Below are positions 1 to 5,913 of a stretch of 5,913 nucleotides of DNA, one piece after another. Positions within the stretch are counted from its first letter, which is position 1. The number at the start of each line of letters is the position of its first letter. The stretch is from Mycobacterium sp. (GTDB taxonomy: Bacteria > Actinomycetota > Actinomycetes > Mycobacteriales > Mycobacteriaceae): NCBI GenBank assembly GCA_028706695.1, contig JAQTVU010000175.1:1-5913 (forward strand), in the 5' to 3' direction. The notes under the pieces are model-generated. The model was not told the DNA's origin and did no database searches. It saw only the letters and a list, made by a program, of their open reading frames with translations. The position numbers and the translations under genes are program-made.

Positions 1-728
1 ACCGAGTTCCCAACAGGGTCGGAGAAGAACGTGGCCAGCTCCTGGAACATGCCGCCGTAGAAATCGGTGTACTCCGACAGCAGCTGAGACAACAGGTCGG
101 ACAGGTTGAGCGACGAACCCGACCGCACGGCAGTGGCTGTCGCACCGCCCCGGGCGGCAGCGCCGGCGGCCGCGCCGTTACCGCCGTCGGTCTTCACGAT
201 CGACGGCGCGGGCGCGGACCGCGGCGCGGACGCCAACGCGGTACCGGAGGCCGCCTGGTAGGCGCCCATCACGGTGGCGGCCTGCGCCCACATCCGCGCG
301 TAGTCGGCCTCGTTGAGCGCGATCGGAATCGTGTTGATCCCGAAGAAATTCGTCGCGCTCAGCAGCCCGTGCAGCATGTGGTTGGCCCCCAGCTCCGCCA
401 GGGTCGGCATCGCCGCCAGCGCGCCGGCGTAGGCCATCGCCGCGGCGTCGTGCTGCGCGGCCACCCCCGCGCCGTCGACGCTGGCCTGCTGCAGCCACGC
501 CAGGTACGGCAGGTGCGCCGCGGCATACCGCTCGGCGCTCGACCCCTGCCATGCCACCGCCTGCACGGCGGAGATCAACCCATCCAGTTCGGCTGCGACC
601 GAAGCGTATTCGGCGCTCAGCGAGGTCCAGGCGCCGGCGGCCGCCAACAGCGCCCCCGGTCCCGGCCCGGTGCTCAGGGCCGCCGAATGCACTTCCGGCG
701 GTGCAGCCATCCAGATGGGCGCGCTCAT
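1..728 (-). CDS. PPE4: PPE family protein PPE4, ESX-3 substrate (partial, C-terminus missing)
   Basis: The frame is open from the ATG at 728 to the window edge (last full codon 5-3), giving 242 residues; M. tuberculosis PPE4 is about 513 aa, so roughly half is missing. The PPE domain occupies about residues 1-165. It shows the Pro-Pro-Glu motif at 10-12 (MAAPPEVHSAAL), the WxG-type turn W60-Q61-G62 between helices 2 and 3, and the family block ATNFFGINTIPIALNEADY (125-143) followed by MWAQAA (146-151). The segment AAMPTLAELGANHMLHGLL (105-123) precedes this block, near the helical tip that EspG chaperones bind in known PE-PPE-EspG complexes. Residues about 164-206 form an Ala/Gly/Ser/Pro-rich linker, and a new amphipathic, aromatic-containing stretch starts near 208 (LNLSDLLSQLLSEYTDFYGG). 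The start lies 2 nt after the PE5 stop, so translation is probably coupled. Only a weak Shine-Dalgarno-like GGGCGG (740-735) is seen. The PPE family is certain; the PPE4 name rests on position after PE5 and on sequence recall. Confidence 0.93.
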   Translation of the reverse strand, partial: MSAPIWMAAPPEVHSAALSTGPGPGALLAAAGAWTSLSAEYASVAAELDGLISAVQAVAWQGSSAERYAAAHLPYLAWLQQASVDGAGVAAQHDAAAMAYAGALAAMPTLAELGANHMLHGLLSATNFFGINTIPIALNEADYARMWAQAATVMGAYQAASGTALASAPRSAPAPSIVKTDGGNGAAAGAAARGGATATAVRSGSSLNLSDLLSQLLSEYTDFYGGMFQELATFFSDPVGNS

Positions 729-730
729 GC

Positions 731-1039
731 TCAGCCGCCCATGACCCCGTAGGTGGCCGCCGCCGCGGTGTCAGCCGCGGCGTAGCTTTCGCCGGCCCAT
801 CCCACACCCATCCCGGCACGGCCCAGCTCCTCGACACCCTGGGCGGCGACGGTGACATGCTCCTGGCCCTGGGCGCTGAACCCGGCGGCCGTCTGCAGCG
901 ACACCGGATCGACCGCCGGCGGCACCACCGCGGTGATAGCCGGGGCCGCGGCCGCGTGCGCGGCCGCCAGCCGCGCCGTCAGCGCCTCCACCGCCGCGCT
1001 CGTGGCGGCCAGACCTTCGGGAACCACCCGTAACGCCAT
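731..1039 (-). CDS. PE5: PE family protein PE5, ESX-3 substrate
   Basis: PE5 pairs with PPE4 as a helical heterodimer exported by ESX-3; in M. tuberculosis the pair is linked to mycobactin-dependent iron use. With the ATG at 1039 the protein is 102 aa, the length I recall for M. tuberculosis PE5. It consists of the PE domain alone, with no PGRS or other C-terminal extension. The Pro-Glu motif is P7-E8 in VVPEGLAA. The C-terminal type VII secretion signal YxxxD is Y86-AAA-D90, followed by a short tail ending GVMGG. The block DPVSLQTAAGFSAQG (about 44-58) matches my memory of PE5 exactly. A GTG one codon upstream (1042) would give 103 aa beginning Met-Met; the ATG is preferred because the AGGAGG ribosome-binding site ends 7 nt before it but only 4 nt before the GTG. 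The ATG overlaps the eccC stop by 1 nt (TGATG). The stop lies 2 nt before the PPE gene. Confidence 0.95.
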   Translation of the reverse strand: MALRVVPEGLAATSAAVEALTARLAAAHAAAAPAITAVVPPAVDPVSLQTAAGFSAQGQEHVTVAAQGVEELGRAGMGVGWAGESYAAADTAAAATYGVMGG

Positions 1040-4000
1040 CACAACTCCTCCTGTCCCGTTTTACTCACCAGCACCGGCTCCTCCGCCAAGGGATTGATCA
1101 GTTGCACGTACGTCGGACCGTCGCCGTCGCCCAACAGAATCGCCCGTCCGGCCGGCAACCGGCCGAACCGTTGGCCGCGGATCTTGCCGCTGTCTTGCGG
1201 ATTGCCCGCGAGCATCAACGTGGTCGCCTGCAGGTCGTTGAAGCGCCGCAGCAGCGGGTTGGTCATCAGCGCGTGCCCCGACCCGCTGGCGCGTGCCGTG
1301 ACGATCACCCGCAATCCCAGGTCGGCGGCCTGCGAGAGCTGGCCCAGCAGCGGCGTCCAGGGCCGCTGCCCGACATAGGGGCCGCTGACCGCCGGCGCAT
1401 CCGGCACCTGGTCGACGTCGTCGATGATCAGGTAATGGGTCCGGCCGTGGTGGGCCCACCGGGCCAGCTCGGCCGCCGACAGGCCCGCCGGTGGGCGGCG
1501 CGACTCGATCAGGTTGGACAGGCCCAGCATCGCCGGGAAGATGCGGTCGATGTTGGCGGTGTATTCGTTGTCGGGGAACAACGGCTCGTCGACGAGCTGC
1601 AGCCGCCGGTCCAGCACGGTGAACGCCACTTCGTCCGCGCTGGAGTGGTCGCGGATGGTGCGGATCAGGTGCCGCAGCAGCGTGGTCTTTCCGGACTTGC
1701 TGTCGCCGAACACCATCAGCAACGGGTTTTCGGCGAAGTCGAGCACCACCGGCGCCAGGTCCTCTTCCCGCTGCCCGACGACGATTCGCTCCGGGCCGCG
1801 GTAGAGCGCCCCGACGGCACCGGGCGGGAGGTTGGTGGGCAGCAGCCGTACCGGCGGCGCGGCCATGCCGGGGTAGCGGGCGTTGAGGGCGGCGATCTGG
1901 CTCAACTCCGGGGCGGCGAACAGGAAGTGCTCGGCGGCCATGGTCAACCCGCGGCCCGGCTGGTCCTGCGGCACGGCGTCGGCCGGCCTGCGCAGCGCCC
2001 CCACCACCCGCACATTGCTGTCCCGGGCGTCGTGCAGCCGCAGCTCGAGCCGCAGCCCAAGGCCGTCACGCATCGGCAGCGGCACCTCCAGCCAGCTCGG
2101 GGTGGTGATGATCACGTGGATGCCGTACGCCAGCCCGACGTTGACCAGCTCGGTCACCTTGCCCAGCAACGGGTTACGGGTGTTGAACTGGTCGGTGTTG
2201 TCCCGGCCGAACGCGTAGAGGTTGTCGATGAGCAGGAACACCTCGCCGAAGCCGTCGTCGGGGGCCGCACCGTACCGGTCGCGGAACACCTCCCGCCGCT
2301 GCCGGGACCGCAGCAGCTGCTCGAGCTCGCCGAATGTGCGGCGGATGCGTTCGGGCTCCAGCGCCGACGCGACGCTGCCGACGTGGGCCAGGTCTTGCAG
2401 CGCCCGCAGCTGCCCACCGCCGTAGTCCAGGCAGTAGAAGGTGACCTCGCGCGGCGAGTGCAGGGCGGCCGCCGACATGATGAACGTCTGCAGGGCAGTC
2501 GATTTGCCCGACTTGGGGCCGCCGTGGATCACCATGTTGCCGGCCGACGACGTGGCGTCGAAGATCAGCGGGTCGCGGCGCATCTCGAACGGCTTGTCGA
2601 TCTCGCCGAGGGGCCAGCGCCACTGCCGTGGCGGCACCCCGGCGCGGGCCAGCACCGCGGTGAGGGGAGTCGGTTCGTCCAGCGGCGGCAGCCACAGCTG
2701 CGGCGCGCGCGGCCCGTAGCGGGCCAGCTGTTCGCCGATGGTGGCGATCAGTTTGCGTGACGGCCCGGCGATCTCCTCCTCCTCGCCGGTGCAGATCACC
2801 GTGTCCAGATCCGGCTCCACCCGCCCGGCGGTGAACAGCTGGGGCTCCGGGGCGGGATGCACCACCAGGGTTTTGGCCTTCTGCGGCGGCTCGTAGATGC
2901 CGTCGACGTAGGTGGCGCGGAACTTGATCGGCGTGGCGCCGGGGGCGGGCACCAGGAAACCCACGCCCTTGTGCTCCTTGCCGGACTCGATGTGGTAGGC
3001 GTCCTCCACCCCGATGATCTGGCGAGAAACGCTGGGGCTGGCCACCTTCAGCCCGATGCGGTAGGAGGTGTTCTTGTCGATGTCCTTGATCTTGCCGACG
3101 TCCAGCGTCTGGGACGCGAAGAGGATGTGGATGCGGAACGAGCGGCCCTTGCGCGCGACGTAGTCGAACAGTTCCGCGTATTCGGGGTGATCGGCCAGCA
3201 TCAGGGTGAACTCGTCGGCGACCACGAACAGCGTCGGGATCGGCGGCAGGTCCTGCCCGGCGGCCCCGGAGTCCTGGGCGTTCTCGTACTCCGCGACCGA
3301 GTTGAACGCGCTGCCCTGCACCCGGCGGCCGGCCTCGCGCAGCAGCGTCTCGCGGCGGGTCACCTCACCGCGCAGCGTGTCGGCGAACCGGTCGGCCAGC
3401 GACTTCTTCTCGGCCATGTTGGAGATCACCGCGACCACCTGCGGGAAGTTGCGGAAGCTGTCGGCGCCGGCCTCGCCCTTGAAGTCGGCGTAGATGACGA
3501 TCAGCCGTTCGGCCGAGTGAGTCGTCAACAGCGACAACAGGATCGACATCAGGGTCTGCGACTTGCCCGAGCCGGTCATGCCGATCATCAGGCCGTGCGG
3601 GCCCATGCCGCCCTCGGCTTCGTCCTTGAGGTCGAACATCAGCGGCTCGCCGGTCGCGGTGACACCGATCGGCACGCGCAGCTCGTCGTCACGGCGGCGC
3701 CGCGCCCACAGCGCGGCCACGTCGAGTTGCGAGGCGTCGCCAATGCCCAGCAGCGTGGTGAAACTGGCGCCGCGGGTCGCCGCCGAGCGCAGCCCGGTGT
3801 GCGTCGGGTTGGAGTCCCAGCGGGAGAGCTGACGCGCCAGGTGGGCGGCCTCCCCCGCGGCGAGCCGGTCGGCGTGGTCGATGTAGGGCTGCCAGCCGCC
3901 GGTCTGCCAGCGCTCGATGGCGCCGCCGGCGATGCGCAGGATGGGCTTCTCCGGATCCGAATACTGCTCGCGGTGCGGCGGTGTGGCGCTGCGGTGCACG

Positions 4001-5016
4001 ACGGTGACCCCGGCCCGGCCCATGCCCAGCGCCGACGCGTCCAAGTCACAGTCGGGGTCGTCGACGACGATCAGCAGGTGCCGCAGCGTGGCCGCGGGCC
4101 CGCCGGTGAACGCCGGGCGGTCGGCGAACGCCGGTCCCAGCACCGTGACCAGCTCGTCGGGGTTGGGCGACAGCAAGCGGGCCGACCCGACGCCGTCGAG
4201 CTCGCCGGGAATGTCGACGTGGGGTAACCACTTCAGCCACGACCAGGCGCCGCCTTCCAGGTCGCGGGCGGCCAGCGCCACGCCCAGCACCGTCGGGTCG
4301 TGCCAGGTGACGGCCTGAGCGATCCAGGCGCGCAGCGCCGCACGCACCTCCTCCTGTTCGCCTAGCACGGTGATTCGCGAGACCTTCGTCAAGTCGATTC
4401 CCGCCGGCACGTCCCGCACGATGCGCTGGGTGTCCAGCAGGCTGCGCAACGCGCTGTGCGACACCGGCTCCAGGTCTATCTCGTCGGCGGTGTCCTGGAC
4501 CCGCAGCGCGGTGTCCAGGGCCGCGTGGTGGCGGCCGGCCCGCACCACCAGGAAGTCGGGGTCGTCCGGGTCGCGCTCCCATTGCCGGCGCGATCCCGGC
4601 ACGGTGGCCAGCGCCGCCGGGTCGGGATGGGACCACTGCGCGGCCGACCGCTGCTGGGCGGCCTGGGTCCGGATGTTGTCCCGCACCACCGACAGGTAGC
4701 GCAGGTAGTCGGCGCGCTCGGCGTCGACCTCCTCGGTGCGCATCTTGTTGTCGTTGCCCCGATACAGCGCCGTCGCCGCCAGCAGCAGCACGAACGGGAA
4801 GAACAGCGTCTGCGGCGAGATCAGCCGCATTCCGGTGGCCACCATCGCGACGACCATTCCGACGATCAGGATCACGATCAGATATGGCATCGCGCGCCGC
4901 AGCAGCGACGGCGGAATCACGCGGGGCAGCTCAGGCGGCGGCTCGATGGCGATGGTGCCCTTGCGGGTGCTCGGCGGCGTGATCCGCCGGCGCGCCTCGA
5001 AGATCAACCGGCTCAT
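1039..5016 (-). CDS. eccC3: ESX-3 type VII secretion ATPase EccC3 (full length, three FtsK/SpoIIIE domains)
   Basis: EccC is the membrane-bound motor that recognises substrate pairs and powers export through the ESX channel. The protein is 1325 aa, close to the roughly 1330 aa of M. tuberculosis EccC3, and is one polypeptide rather than the EccCa/EccCb split seen in ESX-1. It starts MSRLIFEARRR. Two hydrophobic helices lie at about 43-63 and 68-86, followed by a stalk/DUF region to about 440. ATPase 1 has Walker A GMTGSGKS (479-486) and Walker B LFVVADE (D601, E602). ATPase 2 has Walker A GGPKSGKS (832-839) and Walker B VFLLIDN (D931, N932). ATPase 3 has Walker A GDSKSGKT (1104-1111) and Walker B YLIIDD (D1199, D1200). 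Only domain 1 keeps the catalytic-type Asp-Glu pair. The ATG at 5016 was chosen because it follows a good ribosome-binding site and matches the family N-terminus; the frame stays open for 288 more codons upstream, but that stretch lies over eccB out of frame. It overlaps eccB by 4 nt and ends inside the PE5 start. Confidence 0.97.
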   Translation of the reverse strand: MSRLIFEARRRITPPSTRKGTIAIEPPPELPRVIPPSLLRRAMPYLIVILIVGMVVAMVATGMRLISPQTLFFPFVLLLAATALYRGNDNKMRTEEVDAERADYLRYLSVVRDNIRTQAAQQRSAAQWSHPDPAALATVPGSRRQWERDPDDPDFLVVRAGRHHAALDTALRVQDTADEIDLEPVSHSALRSLLDTQRIVRDVPAGIDLTKVSRITVLGEQEEVRAALRAWIAQAVTWHDPTVLGVALAARDLEGGAWSWLKWLPHVDIPGELDGVGSARLLSPNPDELVTVLGPAFADRPAFTGGPAATLRHLLIVVDDPDCDLDASALGMGRAGVTVVHRSATPPHREQYSDPEKPILRIAGGAIERWQTGGWQPYIDHADRLAAGEAAHLARQLSRWDSNPTHTGLRSAATRGASFTTLLGIGDASQLDVAALWARRRRDDELRVPIGVTATGEPLMFDLKDEAEGGMGPHGLMIGMTGSGKSQTLMSILLSLLTTHSAERLIVIYADFKGEAGADSFRNFPQVVAVISNMAEKKSLADRFADTLRGEVTRRETLLREAGRRVQGSAFNSVAEYENAQDSGAAGQDLPPIPTLFVVADEFTLMLADHPEYAELFDYVARKGRSFRIHILFASQTLDVGKIKDIDKNTSYRIGLKVASPSVSRQIIGVEDAYHIESGKEHKGVGFLVPAPGATPIKFRATYVDGIYEPPQKAKTLVVHPAPEPQLFTAGRVEPDLDTVICTGEEEEIAGPSRKLIATIGEQLARYGPRAPQLWLPPLDEPTPLTAVLARAGVPPRQWRWPLGEIDKPFEMRRDPLIFDATSSAGNMVIHGGPKSGKSTALQTFIMSAAALHSPREVTFYCLDYGGGQLRALQDLAHVGSVASALEPERIRRTFGELEQLLRSRQRREVFRDRYGAAPDDGFGEVFLLIDNLYAFGRDNTDQFNTRNPLLGKVTELVNVGLAYGIHVIITTPSWLEVPLPMRDGLGLRLELRLHDARDSNVRVVGALRRPADAVPQDQPGRGLTMAAEHFLFAAPELSQIAALNARYPGMAAPPVRLLPTNLPPGAVGALYRGPERIVVGQREEDLAPVVLDFAENPLLMVFGDSKSGKTTLLRHLIRTIRDHSSADEVAFTVLDRRLQLVDEPLFPDNEYTANIDRIFPAMLGLSNLIESRRPPAGLSAAELARWAHHGRTHYLIIDDVDQVPDAPAVSGPYVGQRPWTPLLGQLSQAADLGLRVIVTARASGSGHALMTNPLLRRFNDLQATTLMLAGNPQDSGKIRGQRFGRLPAGRAILLGDGDGPTYVQLINPLAEEPVLVSKTGQEEL
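1047..1052 (-). promoter_or_regulatory. Ribosome-binding site of PE5
   Basis: On the minus strand the bases 1052-1047 read AGGAGG, a full match to the anti-Shine-Dalgarno core, inside the last codons of eccC. The spacer to the ATG at 1039 is 7 nt and to the GTG at 1042 is 4 nt. This spacing favours the ATG start and suggests that PE5 can be translated at a high level despite overlapping the eccC stop. Confidence 0.8.
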
Positions 5017-5913
5017 CTCGGACTCCCTTCTGCCGCCGCAGGGCGGCCCGGCCCGGCGTCCGGCGCCAGTCCGTCGTGTGCCAGCAGCGCGTCGGCGCGC
5101 GACAGCGTCGGCCCGGGCGCGAACAGCGACAGCATCGACCACGGGACCGGCGTCGGAGGAGCGGTCAACCCGAGCGCCGCGACGGTTTTGTCGGCCCCGG
5201 CGCCGGAGCCGCGCTCGGTCTCGTTGTCGATGCCGTAGCGCACCCCGGTGTCGGATATCCAGAACAGCGACCCGTTGGCCGGCGCGGCCGCGGCACCGCC
5301 CACGCTCTGGGTGAAGTAGCCGCGACCCGGCGCCAGCGCGACGCTGGTGGCCGTCCCGCCCGCCGGTGAGGCTCCGCCGACCAGATTGACGGTGCGCATC
5401 CCGTCGGGCAGCGGCAGCGCCGAACCCGACAAAAGGCTCAGCGAACTGCTGGCGGCTCCGGCCGGCTTGCTCCAGTACACGCAGGTGACGGGCGCCGTTG
5501 CGGCGTCGACGATCCCGACCGGCCGGCCCGGATAGCGCGTGGTGTCCAGCAGCCGCGACACCGGCAGCTTGGCGACCTGGTCCGCGCCCAGCCGTGGCGG
5601 TTGATCCAACCCATAGGCATTGGTGTTGCGCAGGATCGCGGCGACCACCGGCGAGATGGGCTGCAGGCCGTCCGGCAACACCGCGTAGTAGCGCACGGCC
5701 CGCGGCGAGCTTTGGTCCAGGGCGTATGACACCACCACCCCGCCGATCGGCGCCGGCACCGGGAACCCAGCCGGCGCACCGGCATTGGGAATATCCGGCG
5801 CCGTCAGCGGCGGACCCTCGGGAATCGCGTTGAACAGCCCCAGCGCGATCGGGCGCGGTGCGGGCACGTCGGTGCCCCACCCCAGCGCGTCGGTGATCGC
5901 ATGGTCGGCCAGA
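5013..5913 (-). CDS. eccB3: ESX-3 type VII secretion core protein EccB3 (partial, N-terminus missing)
   Basis: EccB is a single-pass inner-membrane protein whose large periplasmic domain caps the type VII secretion membrane complex together with EccC, EccD and EccE. The frame is open from the window edge (first full codon 5912-5910) to a TGA at 5015-5013, giving 299 residues. The M. tuberculosis protein is about 538 aa, so the cytoplasmic tail, the transmembrane helix and part of the periplasmic domain lie outside. Visible text begins LADHAITDALGWGTDVPAP, followed by PEGPPLTAPDIPNAG, YYAVLPDGLQPISPVVA, a lone cysteine in VTCVYWSK (codon 5483-5481), and LFWISDTGVRYGI near the C-terminus; these fit EccB3 as I recall it. 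EccB proteins carry a conserved periplasmic disulfide, so the partner cysteine is expected upstream of the window. The tail (after about residue 285) is rich in Ala, Gly and Pro. The stop overlaps the eccC start by 4 nt (ATGA). The GTG at 5867-5865 is an internal valine, not a start. Assignment to family is firm; the ESX-3 subtype rests on the neighbours as well. Confidence 0.95.
   Translation of the reverse strand, partial: LADHAITDALGWGTDVPAPRPIALGLFNAIPEGPPLTAPDIPNAGAPAGFPVPAPIGGVVVSYALDQSSPRAVRYYAVLPDGLQPISPVVAAILRNTNAYGLDQPPRLGADQVAKLPVSRLLDTTRYPGRPVGIVDAATAPVTCVYWSKPAGAASSSLSLLSGSALPLPDGMRTVNLVGGASPAGGTATSVALAPGRGYFTQSVGGAAAAPANGSLFWISDTGVRYGIDNETERGSGAGADKTVAALGLTAPPTPVPWSMLSLFAPGPTLSRADALLAHDGLAPDAGPGRPAAAEGSPR
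5023..5029 (-). promoter_or_regulatory. Ribosome-binding site of eccC3
   Basis: On the minus strand 5029-5023 reads AAGGGAG, 6 nt before the ATG at 5016 and within the final codons of eccB. It decides the eccC start against the many in-frame codons further upstream and fits translational coupling through the ATGA overlap. Confidence 0.7.

Noticed and set aside
178..858. 226-codon minus-strand open frame across PE5 and PPE4
   Set aside because: It runs in a third frame across two recognised genes, and its product is a low-complexity Arg/Gly-rich sequence without a known domain.
1102..2760. 552-codon open frame on the plus strand, antisense to eccC
   Set aside because: It lies wholly over the conserved EccC3 coding sequence. 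Its translation is rich in Arg, Gln, His, Val and Gly with no recognisable domain, as expected for the shadow of a gene with strong G/C bias at third codon positions.
2857..4227. 456-codon open frame on the plus strand, antisense to eccC
   Set aside because: Same type of high-G+C shadow. No family motif is visible, and the opposite strand carries ATPase 1 of EccC3.
5013..5867. Complete 284-aa gene starting at the GTG at 5867
   Set aside because: The EccB frame continues without a stop to the window edge, and the upstream residues (LADHAITDALGWGTD) fit EccB, so this GTG is an internal valine and the gene is simply truncated by the window.
5017..5880. 288-codon upstream in-frame extension of eccC (would give a 1613-aa protein)
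   Set aside because: The extension is out of frame with the clearly conserved eccB sequence and looks like a shadow translation rich in Arg and Gly. The true start at 5016 has a ribosome-binding site and the family N-terminus MSRLIFEARR.
1..5913. Search for mobile elements, CRISPR-type repeats, tRNA genes, terminators or an IdeR/Zur operator
   Set aside because: Reading by eye showed no spaced direct repeats, terminal inverted repeats, tRNA-like folds or terminator hairpins. The iron/zinc control region of ESX-3 lies before the first gene of the operon, outside this window.

Overview
The window is about 70% G+C and almost wholly coding on the minus strand. Its content points to a mycobacterium: a PE/PPE pair directly follows the core components of a type VII secretion system. 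Reading along the minus strand (descending coordinates), the order is eccB (5' end cut off), eccC, PE, PPE (3' end cut off). That order, the unsplit EccC and the near-identity of the PE protein to M. tuberculosis PE5 as I recall it (N-terminus LRVVPEGLAA; VDPVSLQTAAGFSAQG block) identify the locus as ESX-3. The equivalent M. tuberculosis genes are Rv0283-Rv0286. Several residues differ from my memory of the M. tuberculosis proteins, so this is probably another mycobacterial species, but I cannot name it.

Layout: 5913-5013 holds the C-terminal half or more of EccB3, the periplasmic part of the membrane complex. 5016-1039 holds complete EccC3 (1325 aa), the membrane-anchored motor with three FtsK/SpoIIIE-like ATPase domains. 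1039-731 holds complete PE5 (102 aa) with the type VII secretion signal YxxxD. 728-1 holds the first 242 residues of PPE4, which ends outside the window. The junctions are very tight: ATGA overlap, TGATG overlap, then a 2-nt gap. The four genes therefore read as one translationally coupled operon segment. There are no intergenic stretches, RNA genes, mobile elements, CRISPR arrays or visible terminators.

How the genes work together: EccB and EccC, with EccD and EccE encoded elsewhere, form the inner-membrane ESX-3 channel. EccC recognises substrates and drives export. PE5 and PPE4 form a helical heterodimer that is itself an ESX-3 substrate, escorted by the chaperone EspG3. In M. tuberculosis this system serves siderophore-dependent iron acquisition and is controlled by IdeR and Zur upstream of the operon, a region not present here.

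I found no undescribed system. The points worth a second look are small: ATPase domain-specific Walker B differences, the PE5 start choice, the acidic inter-domain linker of EccC, and the C-terminal part of PPE4. Long open frames on the plus strand are high-G+C shadows of eccC.
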